The translations under genes were made by a program, and so were the position numbers. Under the pieces are notes generated by a model that saw nothing but the letters and a program-made list of their open reading frames with translations, ran no database searches and was not told the DNA's origin. Below are positions 23,582-34,746 of a stretch of DNA of 64,000 nucleotides, in pieces. The stretch is from Phaffia rhodozyma. Taxonomy: Eukaryota; Basidiomycota; Tremellomycetes; Cystofilobasidiales; Mrakiaceae. Each line of letters begins with the position of its first letter. Position 1 is the stretch's first letter. The DNA lies in assembly GCA_014706385.1 (NCBI GenBank), contig JACGZH010000001.1:2108001-2172000 (forward strand), in the 5' to 3' direction.

Positions 23582-25584
23582 TTACTCTTCCGGCTCAAGA
23601 TCTCCAAAAGGTCGTGCACGGAAATAAGACTCATCGAACTAAGAAAACAGAACGCCGTTCCATGATATCAGTCAACCCTCTCCCAAAAGATGCATCAGAA
23701 AAAAAAAACCAAGGAGAAGGAGAAAGACGTACCCAATGAAGTCGAATATAACCATCTTCTCCACCAGAAGCGAAAGCCTTTCCTGACGGGTGAACGGCCA
23801 CTGTGTTCAACGGACCGAAATGACCTCTCACTCTACCGACCTCCTCTTCGAACACTCTGTGCCAGAACCTAGCCTCGAACTTTCCTTGTCGCTGAGAAGT
23901 TGTCGTCACACTGGCAGCATCCTGTCCTCCACCAAGGATGACGTACGGGCGGGAGGGAGTGATGGAAGCACTGTTCAGAGGGGTGTTGGTGGGGAATGTC
24001 TTGAGAACAAGAAGATCGTCCGTTCGGTGTATCTAATAACGAAAACACAAAAGCAGACAGCATGGAGTGAATCTCGGTCAGTCTTTGTCTCCTTCTAGGG
24101 GAACACCGTTTCACGCTTGGTTCCTCCCTGAATCATCTGATGTCTTCTCCTTGAAAACTAGACTAGGACTAACCCTGGCGCTCTTGTCCTTACTGCTAGT
24201 GACAAAGTAAGTTCCGTCGTTGCTGAGCTGCAAGTCGGTGACGGTACCAGCGTGAGCCTTCTCGTTCGACAAAACCTCCTCTCCACTCTTGACGTCAAAG
24301 AGGGCAACTTTTCCAGACTCGTGACCGGTGATGATGTTCTTTGACAAAGGGGCGAAAGCGGCGACGGTGGCCTTGGAGCCGATAGGGTTGAATTCAGTGA
24401 TAGGCTCGACGGATTCTGCAGATTTTGAAACACGTGAAAGGAGAAAGAATGTGGCGAGTAGCAGCAGCAAGAAGGTTGAGTGTAGAAAGGTCGGCAAAAG
24501 AGACAGGTTTGGGTAAGGTGTGAGAACGAGATTGAACAATTTGAAGTGTTGACGATTCAAGAACCAATAGGCAGCGAAGAGATTTACAGATATCAATAGA
24601 CATATTAGTGTCTCGAAGCCAAATGGACTCAAAGTAAAGAAAGTGTTAACGCACGCTCGGTCAAGTTTTCTCGGTTGATCTGGTGAACTCGGACGGCTCC
24701 CTGGTAACCAGATCGCTGCTCGGTGATGGAAAGGAACAAAGAGTCATCCTCACTGGCGAAGAGGAAGCAAGAGGGTGTTCGGATTGAGTATGTTGACGCT
24801 TCCTTCAGACAGCCCTAGCAAGATGAATCACTCACTTCCAGGAAACTCGCTTGACGGCGGTGGGGAACTCCCAAGTGAAAAGGCACTTTCCGGTGGCCAC
24901 AGCCCAGAGCTTCATGCAGTTGTCTGCCGACGCGGAGAGGAGGAGCTCGGACTTGGCTGAATCGGGTCGGGGAGCCAGGGAAGGTTGAATTGACTAAGCC
25001 CAACTGGTCTGCGAGCACACATGAACAAAAGGATATAGAAAGAAACTAACAGTCGACAGCCACGGACCAGATAGCTCCCTTGTGTCCAACGTACGTTCCG
25101 AGTCGCTCTCCGTTGTGCGAGTACCTGTTGATTCATCGCGCGAAGGATCATCTGTCAGACCATGCAAGCTCTGGCTGAATGCCATGGACCATCGCCGTCT
25201 ACCAAGAAAGGATCTATCGATTGAAAGAGAGAATGAAGGATATGATATACTCACCAGGCGTTGATCTCGTGGTCCTTGGAACACGAAAACAGCAGATCAC
25301 CATCGGCGTTGTAGATGACCTGGGTGAGGGATCGCTCGTGACCTGGTGGAACCAAAGATAGAGAGGAAGGAAGGTGTACATGATGAGTGAATAGTCCAGA
25401 ATGCAGGACGTGTAGACACGAAAAAGAAGCAACACAAGAGCCCAAAGACACTCACCACTAAGAAGGATAGGTCTCTGTATGAATGAAAAGAGTGGAAGAG
25501 CAAAAGGGAAAAAAAAGGAAACATCTGGATGAGCCTTCAAAAAACCAGACCCCTACAGACAAGAACTACAAGCCAACTGACCAT
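23582..25584 (-). CDS. TIF34: Translation initiation factor eIF3 subunit i (TIF34), WD40 protein
   Basis: Seven-bladed WD40 scaffold subunit of eIF3 in the cytosol. Minus strand: the initiator ATG (25584-25582) is the entire coding part of exon 1 and is followed at once by an intron. Exon 2 gives RPILLSG (from 25474), and exon 3 gives [20 protein letters not shown] then SKDHEINAW. Further exons carry [18 protein letters not shown] and [19 protein letters not shown] repeats (24.1-25.1 kb). Near the end are [20 protein letters not shown] and [17 protein letters not shown], then the last exon [22 protein letters not shown] at 23582. The RPILLxGHxRxLTxxxYNxxGDLLFSxxKD start and the C-terminal GHFGPxN blade are diagnostic of eIF3i. 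At least seven exons. Confidence 0.94.
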
Positions 25585-25852
25585 GTTGCTCTTCTAGATC
25601 TATTGAAGGGTTTGGACTGCTCTCTGGATCTACGTAGGGACTGGCTAGCTGGCTGTACTTGCTAGACTTCACTCTCGATGGGGATGCTGGCTGGGCAAAG
25701 GAAAGAGAAAACCGACAAAGATTCTTTTTTGCTCACGTTTGGGAATTTTCCACAAAGCTGACTAAGCAGAATTCAGTTAGCTCTCACCTTCAAGCACTCA
25801 TACCTATCCAGCATCCGTCCATCCATCCATCACCCTCGTCCATCACGCATCT

Positions 25853-27202
25853 ATGTTAGCTTCGCCACTCGTTTCCAGGAGTATTTCGACAGCAAGCAGG
25901 CTGCAAAGAGCGGCTCCCTTTTCGACCAGCTCGGTTCTCCGTTTCGTCCGGTCTCAACCAATCTTGGCTACCACAGCTTCGCCCAGACAAAGAGTGCCCA
26001 ATCAATCCCACGATGCGCTTCGAATAAACCAACGATCGGTAGGTAAGCCTGGACAATGGTCTCACCCACCCAGACTTAACGTGGCTACTGAGCTGAAAGA
26101 TCTTCCAAACACAAGGGTGAGTATCTAGTTCTCTGTGTGCTCTTGGCATGGTGTGTCAACTGACCAATTGGCTAATTGTACATATCGTCTCGTTGCCGAT
26201 ATCAGACCTACTGGGTGCCAGGTCCGTTCGACCAGGCTTATTTTCCCATTCAGCCTTAACCTACTCAACATCGCTAACCGGGTTATTCTACCTCATCTTC
26301 TCATGTACACAGCGGTTTCGGTCATCCTATTTGGAGGAATCGCCTGGGTCCTCTTCATCGGTTGGGTGACGAATTCTGAAAAGCTCACGTCGTCCGTGTT
26401 TAGGCAGGTCATGTTCGTCTTACGGACAAGTGAGGCAGTTGAGGAGTTACTAGGCGATGGTGTCCATCTGGAACCTACGTTCTGGACTGGTGGTGAACCC
26501 TGGTGAGTGTCTTTGTTACTCCCTCGTTCCTCTTGTTGAGAAGTGAACTCTGACTTGCCTTGTCCTCTCTCATTCCTTGGCCGCCTTGGTCGGATTCAGG
26601 ATTGAGGGAAACGTTAGTTTTGCCCTCTCTTTCCTCCCTTCTGTATCTGTGGTACCGGAACCCACGAACGATATTTGAGACTCGACTCAAACCTCTCCGA
26701 TCCTTTCTTTTAATTATACAGATCAACGTCCTCAAGGGGAAAGCAGACCTGAGGTGAGATCTACTATCTGTCCTTTTCTTCCTTTTGACAAATTAAACGA
26801 CCTGACCACTCCTCCTCCCCTTCCTATATCATTCTATCTTCCACTTTCATCTCAACCGCACTCGTCGAACCAATCCGATCTGATCCGGTTGACATCTTAG
26901 TTTCCGAATCAAGGGAGTGGAAGAAGCAGGCCGCGTCTACTTTACTTCGATCCGGTACAGCCCTCTCTCCTTTTATCCTTTCCCTTGCTTCTCATTACAT
27001 CCTCAGAGCTCTCAGCGCTGACCTATCTACCGGCCCTTTAATTATCTCCGTTTTCTCCGTGTGGATTTCCTCAAATAGACCAAACAAGAAATCTGCATTC
27101 CAAGTCATTAGGTTCAAGATTATCACTGACGGAGGGGTCGAGAAAGAGTTGATCGGAGAGATGAGAGGGAAAGGGTACGATATTGATATCGAAACAAAGT
27201 AA
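25853..27202 (+). CDS. COA1: Cytochrome c oxidase assembly factor Coa1-like protein
   Basis: Coa1 is an inner-mitochondrial-membrane protein that helps mature Cox1 during complex IV assembly. Seen: a mitochondrial presequence MLASPLVSRSISTASRLQRA at 25853; TYWVP spliced to AVSVILFGGIAWVLFIGW, the single membrane segment (about 26312-26370); LLGDGVHLEPTFWTGGEPW; a 13-nt microexon (26600-26612) completing WIEGN; INVLKGKADLSFRIKGVEEA; VYFTSIRPNKKSAFQVIRF; and an end GYDIDIETK at 27202. The INxxKGKADLxFxIKG stretch is the Coa1/DUF1783 core. Six or seven exons, all joined with GT..AG ends. Timm21-like proteins are the main alternative; Coa1 fits better. Confidence 0.82.
26600..26612 (+). other. 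13-nt microexon in COA1
   Basis: Preceded by GATTCAG and followed by GTTAGT. It completes a split Trp codon and adds Ile-Glu-Gly-Asn, joining PW to INVLKG in frame. Confidence 0.85.
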
Positions 27203-27579
27203 AAGGAACCTTCCCTTTGCTTCAGCCAACACACAAAAGAATATCTCGAGAAGAAACAAAGAAGACGGTTCAATAAAGGAGTTTTGTACATATATATGTG
27301 TTCATCTTTTTTCTTCTTTCGAGGTTCTCCACTGAATAGACAAGATGTATGTACTCTGACAGAACATTCTGAGATCGGGGATTTTTAGAAAATAATAATT
27401 GCATGTTCATTCTTCTAAAGAAGACGACCTCTCTCTTCCGGTCCCACACTTGACTTTCTTCCTCCATTTCCTTCGAGATATCTTACTTCATTGGTTCTGA
27501 TCGCATTTTTTCATCTTCTTTCTCCGTACAGGAGGATCTCATATCTCCTTTCTCTTCAGTTCAACCCTCCACTGTTCGC
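27203..27579. other. Convergent 3' flank region
   Basis: About 380 bases between the COA1 and SEC61 stop codons, AT-rich, including a TACATATATATG stretch near 27290. No gene is seen. Confidence 0.55.
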
Positions 27580-29890
27580 TCATCCCACTGTTTTAGATTC
27601 AGAATTGAAGAGAATCAGTATTCAGACCTGGCAGAAACATCCTATGCCAAGGTGTGCGACAAGCTCAAGGAGTGTTGTGAAGACGTACTGAGTTCTCCGA
27701 GAGCACCCATGTCAGCCCCAGCTCCCATGCTCTCTCGCATTCCAATCTCCCAGTAGCTGTAGATGGTAGTGACAGCCATGAGGATACCAGTCCCTCCGGC
27801 CAATGCTCCACTCAAATCAGCCGCCACACTCAACAGACCAAGAATAGCTCCACCAAAAGCGGCAGCCGTAGGGATCACTCGCTTGAGCTCCTTGTACATC
27901 GATCCCTCTCGGTGACCGGCGATGACCATCTGTTGGTCCTTGAGCTGCTTGGCGACATCTCGGGGGCCGGAACCGGACACATCGATCCAGGTCTTGGAGA
28001 ACAAGGCGCACTGAAAGTAATGCCACGCATCACAAGAGACAAAGAGGGAATAAGAACAGTGATTCTCGAACATACAAACATCAGAGAGAAAAGGATAGGA
28101 CACGCACAGCAGTGACGGTGAAGGTGATGTAGATGGCCGAGTGAAGGGGATCAACAAAGAGCTCCTTGATTGTGTGGGGAGGGGACATGTAGTAAGCGAT
28201 TCCAGAGATGGCGTTGAGCTGGGATGAATCCTTGATGGGCTGTATAGGCCGTAGATGTAGGTGGTAAACATAAAGTCAGCTCCTAGGCCGATTTTGAGAC
28301 TTTAGTATCGATTAAAACTGAAGATCAGAGGTACGAACCTCCCAAACACCAAGAAGCTTGACCAAGATATTTTCCGGGAAGCGGCTGAAGAGCATCTGGC
28401 TGACGAGGAAGACGTTGGAAGTCAAGGCACTTTCGAGCATGATAGGCATGTTGCTGGTGTAGAAGAGTTTAACTGGGAACATTCCCTTCTGTCCTCGGAA
28501 TCGGTTGTTCTTCACCGGGATCTCAATTCGGAAACCCTGAAGGTAGATCACAGCAGCGAACACGGCGACGGTCGCAATCAGGTTCATCACGTTGGGAAGG
28601 TTGTCTCGGTAGAAGGCTGTCTTCAAAGCTCGAGACTTGTCATTCCAGGTGAAGAGAAGATGGAAGAGAGCAATAATGGCTCCCTCAAACTCAGGTCCTC
28701 GACCGGTGTTGACAGTCGTAGGAGAGAATGCCTTCCAGATGATGGTCTCACAGATGTTGGTAGCGATGAAGAGAGAGATTCCAGAGCCAAGACCATATCC
28801 CTTCTGAAGAAGCTCGTCAAGAAGCAGAACGATGAGAGACGCGGCTACGAGCTGAACAATCAAAAGAAGGCACACTCCGGCTCCAAGATCCGAAGGTTTG
28901 CCGTAGAGACCTGTGAGAACGTAGACAGTGGCCTGTCCAAAAGCGATGATAAGAGCGAAAACTATGGAGACACGTCAAAAAGATGTTTTGGAGAAATAGA
29001 AATAACCTATTTGTCAGCGGATCGAACCATGAGAGAAGCAAAGGAAGCTGGACAATAAAATCCTGAAATTTCGCGTAGAAGAAGAATAGGCTCACGCTTC
29101 TGAGCAGCCCCGTAGAGCACTCGATCCTCGGCCACACTGAGGTCGACCTCGATGAGCTGAGCTCCAGTGAGGAGCTGAATGATCATACCAGAAGTGATGA
29201 TGGGGGTAATTCCTAGCTCCATGAGAGTTCCTCTGCGATGAAGAGTGAGGGACAGATATACAAATGACTAGCTGTCAGCTTCGTCTGAACAGTATACAGG
29301 CTCTTTGGAGGTTTTATCGCGTGATAGAGATGAAAGGTCAGGGCGCTGAGGAAAAAAAAGAGCCCTACCTGTTACTAGCAAGAATCACTCGCATCCAGTA
29401 GAGAGGATCACTCGAGTCGGAACTGACGATACCATATAGCGGGATTTGGGAGCACACCAAGAAGATAAGAAGAGTAACAGCGGTCCAGAGAACTTTTTGA
29501 TCGAAAGGAACCTGAATCGAGGAGATGGAGTAGGAAAGAGGTGAGCGTGATGGCGACCTGTCTTGGAGCTTAACATCATTATGGGGACGTCGATCATACC
29601 TTTCGCTCTGGTGCAGTGACCTCAGGCTGAAGAGAAAGAAGAACAAGAGCAAAGGCAGGGTTGTGTGAGTGAAAAGCAAGAGACACAAACACCATCAACA
29701 GTTTGAGCCCATTGGACGAGTCGAGCGACTTACCAAAAAGGCCTGAAACGGCCGAACAAGGTTGAGGAAACGGACTACAAAGGACGAGAAAGATGTGAAA
29801 TAGAGTAAACGACTGTCAGGAAGTCTACACAGGGTCTCTCTTGAACCCGAACGGCTATCAATCAACCTGAGAGACAAACGTACAGCCCAT
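27580..29890 (-). CDS. SEC61: Protein translocon subunit Sec61 alpha
   Basis: Ten-spanning channel subunit of the ER protein translocon. Minus strand: exon 1 has only 7 coding bases (ATGGGCT, 29890-29884). It joins in frame to [13 protein letters not shown], then [185 protein letters not shown] and [20 protein letters not shown]. These are close to universal Sec61 alpha signatures. After MGALGEL a strong GTACGT donor occurs; an 8-nt last exon (27580-27587) would end the protein LMG-stop. Reading through instead would stop at 27642 with a Ser-rich tail. I prefer the spliced end; it is the least certain part. Confidence 0.93.
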
Positions 29891-30214
29891 CGTGGAAGCC
29901 TGATGGAGCGAGATGGAAAGGGTCGATGGTGTTTGAAGGGAAAAAGACTGGAGGAAGAGATGCCAGCGAAAAAGAGTTCACCCTCTAGGCAAGTGCGCAG
30001 CAGCCAGCTCTTTTTTCTTTACTAGGCTCTTCTATACACTGTTTCTTTGCTGTTTTTTGGGTGCATTATGAACAAATAATGTATATGAACAGATATAGAG
30101 ACATATGTACGTATATAGAGAGAGTAAGAGACATATGGGAGGATTGTTCTTGTGAGAGAAAAAAAAAGAGGTGATGAGTAAGAGAGAAGGAGGGAGCTAG
30201 GACACCAAAACTCA
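29891..30214. other. SEC61 promoter region
   Basis: About 320 bases between the stop of the secreted-protein gene and the SEC61 start, both on the minus strand. AT-rich (TATATAGAGA-type and ACATATGTACGTATATAG stretches near 30080-30135); no gene is seen. Confidence 0.55.
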
Positions 30215-31599
30215 TCAGTGTCCATGATGACCTTGAGGTGCACCAAAGACCTCTTGAGCACCACCTTCATCAACCGTCACTTGTTGAGGCTGCACAAAAT
30301 CGATGCCTAAAGCAACAGATTTATTTTGAATATCGATCAGCCACTCGTTTTTGATGACAGTATATAATACAGATGCATTTGTCTTAAGAAGAGACGTACA
30401 GCTCTCATAATACTGGTCCCTCGCGCTCTGCTTACCCCACCACCACCACTGTATAGCACATTGACCAGGTTGGGAACACCTGATAATTGTTTCACACATT
30501 TAGAGTTAACCTTGTCAAAGAGAAACTATCCAGATACAAGAGCGGATGATCACTGCTTACTGTCCATCCAAATTGGGCATCTCAACCACAAAATTGACCT
30601 AATTTGTTGGCGAATGTAAAAGTGGATATCAGTGATTACGAGTACATTGCGAATAGGTATACAGCTCAAGAGGATGTTTACCTGATCAGCAGGAGGGTAA
30701 GGCCCATCTCCGTATGTCCTCAGCTTGGCGTATCCCTCACCCCAATACCGAAGTTGCGCACCTGGGATCACCTGTTACATTTTGATGTCAGTCTCTTCTC
30801 AACATCTAAAAGATCTTTCAACAACCTCTTCTGAGTTGAGCAGAACTGACTTCGTTCTTCTCCAGGTCAACCACACTGATATTGGCAGTCCCCTCGTGGG
30901 CAGCTAGAATGAAGATCTCCAAGTGGAGATGATGCCCAACAGAGAACGTGTATACATTGTCTTTATTATCTTCGAACTGTTTTCCTTGGCAGAGGTACCT
31001 GGGTTGATGTGCACGCATATACAAACGTCGAACGAAATTAGTTCGTATGTATAGTTAGGAATACCATGCTGAGCGACGAGCCGTCTCACCATTTACACTC
31101 GGGAGGCCAGTCCTTGGACCGGTTATGCGGCTCGAAAGAGAACAACGGACCAACTCTATCTGTCAATTAAAGAACCAGAAGAGCACAGGTAAAAACTCCT
31201 ATCATTGAGAAAACAGGACCTAATGAGCAAAGTGAATATCATGAGGAACGGACCATTCAAGTCGTATTCTCCGTCCCAAAGGTCTGATAAATTCCTCGTT
31301 CAGAAAATAAATAGTCATCAGTCCGCTTCATAAGACTCCACATATATATCGGATCTATATCGCGCACCGTTGAATGCTTTCCCACAGACCTCCTTAGATT
31401 TCGGCCCAGCCTGTACCGATCACACATCCCCGAATGATAGATATACAAGGACCAAAAATCAATATCGCCAACCGAAGATGAAAGCGATGAAGCCCAAGCT
31501 CACCATCCGGGTCTTGTGTGAAGATATTTGACCGTGCCCGTGAACAGTCAGCGAGAGCAATGCGAAACAAGCAACTGATCTGATCAATGAGAGAAACAT
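30215..31599 (-). CDS. Small secreted protein of unknown family
   Basis: I do not recognise the family. The protein starts with a clear signal peptide, MFLSLIRSVACFALLSLTVHG at 31599, and a likely cleavage after VHG would leave an N-terminal His-Gly-Gln. The later exons give VGPLFSFEPHNRSKDWPPEC (from about 31157), KWYLCQGKQFEDNKDNVYTF, SVGHHLHLEIFILAAHEG (about 30940), VIPGAQLRYWGEGYAKLRTY, VNFVVEMPNLDGQ, CSQPGQCAIQWWWWGKQSAR, DQYYESC and a His-rich end GHHGH. There are at least four cysteines in the mature part and no membrane anchor after the signal. Exon 1 does not join exon 2 in the required phase with its obvious GTGAGC donor, so either a small exon in 31160-31503 or another donor is used. 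A copper- or polysaccharide-binding secreted protein is possible, but only as inference. Confidence 0.7.
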
Positions 31600-31889
31600 G
31601 GGGAGTACGAGATGAAGTTTGAAGAGTTGGTGTGTTGGTTGGAGGGTCACTTTCTTATCAATCTCATCTATGGTTGTTCAGTGCACAATCCACCCATGAG
31701 GTCATCCCAAGTTCGGGGAGAATGTATGCAACGCTCACGCTTGCACCGCATCACTATCTTCACTTTCTCTTCACACAACCTTACTTTTCTCTCGTTTTAT
31801 ATAGTAAACAAGGAAAGGGGAACACAGCATGTATAGACGGAAGGATTTATTTAAATGAGCATACAACTAATTAGACCCGACCCAACGAG

Positions 31890-32982
31890 TTAAGCGAGCA
31901 CCTCCTTCTCAACCCAAGCATCCCACTCGGTCTGTCCCCAACTGGAGGGAATCCCATTGACGACGCCTCCGTCAAACACGTGTCCTTGGATGATTCCATC
32001 CAGCGCGACCGATGGGGTGTGCTGAATTGATAGTTGTCTAGCGTACTTGACTTTAAAAAATAAAAAGACCAGAATAAATACGGTGAGTTCCGGATCGACC
32101 GATTGTAGCGCAATAAATGAGACGCATCGAGTTAAGCGTGACTCAGCAAAAACGAGATAGAATTTACTGTTGTACTGAAGGTCAGGTGTGGAAGTATTGG
32201 GTCCATTGTTTCCTAGGCTTGCATGTGTCTTGTTGGTGATGGCGTCTAACACGCTTGCCGTCGTGAACGGCTTGGCGACTGGACATACAATCAATCATGA
32301 TATCAGATCCCAGGTGGAAAGAAATCAGCGCAAGTACATATACCCATTGAAAGATTAGATATCAGCAGTAGAAACATCGACATACGCTCAGCTGCCTGTT
32401 TTCGGATCTGAGTTGCGCTCAAATCTTGGACAACCACATTCAAGAATGATGCTTTGTTGTCATACAGAGCTAAAGAATATTCTCAAAACGCAGAAGGTTC
32501 CAAATGTCCGACAGCAAGGGCTGCTTCAGCTAGGTATGACGAGGATATATGCCTGCGAACCTTGAAACGAAAAAGCACAACAGTGAGATAACTTGACTAA
32601 GATAACAAAGGCATGCCAGTTGTACCTACCAATTCTGAGGTGCCAGTCGAAGGATAACGGAAAGCTTGTTGTGGAGCTTGCCGCCTTCCTTGATGTCTGC
32701 ATTAGGTATCAATCGATTCGTGGGTTTCGAATAAGCTCAGCTTCTACGTCTGAAGCTGTGAGCTGTCTAGGATAAACTCACGAGGAACAATAAAATTGTT
32801 CAAGGCCTGAACGATTGCCTTGGCTCTTCAGAAATACATGTCAGTCATCAGGGAAGGCTACGAATAATAACGACAAATAGTGCTACTCACCGGCCACACT
32901 GATAGTCGATGAAAATTTCCAGTGTATGATCTGATGAAGGAGATCCAACTCGTTGAAAGGTGAGAGAAGGCTTAAGGCTCAT
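31890..32982 (-). CDS. DsbA-like thioredoxin-fold protein lacking a CxxC
   Basis: Resembles the fungal DsbA/2-hydroxychromene-isomerase-type thioredoxin-fold proteins. Minus strand: MSLKPSLTFQRVGSPSSDHT from 32982, then LEIFIDYQCGR spliced to AKAIVQALNNFIVP, KLHNKLSVILRLAPQNW, LYDNKASFLNVVVQDLSATQ, AKPFTTASVLDAITNKT, then YARQLSIQHTPSVALDGIIQ with the cis-Pro of the fold (HTP), and WGQTEWDAWVEKEVLA-stop at 31890. In related proteins the strand is followed by C-P-x-S or C-x-x-C. Here it is CGRAK with only one cysteine, so it cannot be a classic dithiol oxidoreductase. About six exons. Divergent from ATG101 (480 bases apart). Fold assignment is fairly sure, substrate unknown. Confidence 0.75.
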
Positions 32983-33463
32983 GGTGAGTAGTATATTCGG
33001 ATCGAGAGATGTTTTTTTGATGTGTACAAATCGAAGAGATAAGACCTGATCCAATATCGTTTTATACGTCTTCTACTCGGACTTCTCTCCGAGGAAAGCC
33101 TGTCGGAGTTGTTCATCAAAGTTGCTCTGAATTATATGTAATGGCGAAAGATGATGCACCTGCAAAGTCGGTTAGACAGGGCTAATGACGTGATTCTTTT
33201 GGTTAGCCTCGATTTCTCTATGATGTTTCCTGTAGAGAACACTCTCGGGCAGTTTGCACACATCCGTATTAGACTCATAAGCATCAAAACGATCGAGATG
33301 ATGTGTTGTTGAAAGAAAAGAAGATGAACGACCGGAATAATGGAAAGGATGAGGACGAGGCCGAGGCCGTTCGTGCGAGATGTCTCATCGCTGATCACCG
33401 ATAAATCGCTTATCTATCTTGATGAATTCTCTTGTCAACCATCAACTCTCAATCATTCCTCTG
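32983..33463. promoter_or_regulatory. Shared divergent promoter region (DsbA-like / ATG101)
   Basis: 480 bases between two start codons on opposite strands. No specific site is recognised; the 88-residue minus-strand frame here has no family features. Confidence 0.5.
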
Positions 33464-34746
33464 ATGTACTCTAAAGATCCAACAGCTTGCCAGACATTTG
33501 AGTCGTCATTCGTCAGTTGAATTGTTCTTCTCAGTCTTTATTTTCTTTACTGCATGAGATCGCTAAAACCATGCTCTTCAGAGTTCGTAGACCGTCGAAC
33601 GAACCCAAGTCAAAGACGTCCTTCGAGGTGTGCTAAAGATCACAGATTATCATCATGATTCGTCATGTAAAGGCTAAAGGTTGCTGATCATGAGCTCGTA
33701 CATCACTCATTTCAGCTTTGTTACTTGCCATATTGTTCCAAAGAACGTACTCAACTGTATCACCTACGACATTAGACGTTTTAGGAATCACATTCGTATG
33801 TCAAGAAACTCAAGTTTCTATAGACTGAACGAGCTCGACAAGAGACTGATCTGAAGTCATGATGTTATATCCTCAGTCAATACCGAATGATCCAGAGCTG
33901 GCAAAGACAGTCACTGACCGAGTCGACGCTTTCTGGAGGACAATTGGATCAGTACGGAATTGGAATGGCCAGGTAAAGAATACACTGTCTTGATCTTGTA
34001 TCAGCATAAAATACCAACTCAAGCCATACGATAACTGATCTGAACATCCCCGTCTTGTTTTCAATGTCATTGTTTATTATTTAATGGTGGCTACAACTGG
34101 AATTGCTTGCCCATGACAGATTTCGCTAATTTTTTCAGAAAAGAGACCCAAAAAGACATGGTTCGCAAAAGGCGAGGTATGTTCTTCCTATCTTTTCTTC
34201 AATGCGCCCCTTCTTTCTAACGTTTCACGTTCGGCTTCTGATCGACACCTCTGATTCTTGATCTTTCTGTTCGTTTGGAAAAAATGTCACAGGAGGACGT
34301 TGCATGGGAGAAGTGGATACTTAACGTCCAAGTTCAAACGGGTCAATCTGAACGTCGTCAGTATCACCTTGCCTTCACTCTCTACCCACTCTGGCCGAGA
34401 AGACTGATACAATCTCATTCAATCCTTCTTTTTCGTTTTGATCTGAAAAATTGAATATAACAAGAACGTACGAGTATCAGCACGGACTACACGTTAGTTT
34501 TCTGATTAGCTTTCCTCATCTGACATGGCTCTCGAGCTGACGATTCAACGTCTTTCGATGGACTTATCTCACTTCTGCTCCACATTCAGACAACCTGCTC
34601 TTCAAGCGCTCCTGCTGAAAATGCTCCGGTTCGTCAATAAGTACAAAGACCACGTCCCTTTAATAACGGAGAGCAGTTCAACAGATGGCGCAGGTGGAAC
34701 GAAACCTAGTTGGTCCTGGGCCATCATCTTTGGGTCGGGCGGCTGA
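33464..34746 (+). CDS. ATG101: Autophagy-related protein Atg101
   Basis: HORMA-domain partner of Atg13 in the Atg1/ULK complex; present in most fungi except Saccharomyces relatives. Hand-spliced: exon 1 33464-33511 (MYSKDPTACQTFESSF); exon 2 TVERTQVKDVLR; exon 3 ALLLAILFQRTYSTVSPTT then LDVLGITF; exon 4 SIPNDPELAKTVTDRVDAFW then RTIGSVRNWNGQ; exon 5 ISLIFSEKRPKKTWFAKGE; exon 6 EDVAWEKWILNVQVQTGQSE; and the C-terminal exon QPALQALLLKMLRFVNKYKD then HVPLIT, ending at 34746. These follow human ATG101 block by block: VEGRQVEEA, the region including the WF finger (here TWFAK), WEVWTVKVHV and the C-terminal helix before the HIPPI-type end. Seven or eight exons. It is convergent with ATG1. Confidence 0.85.
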
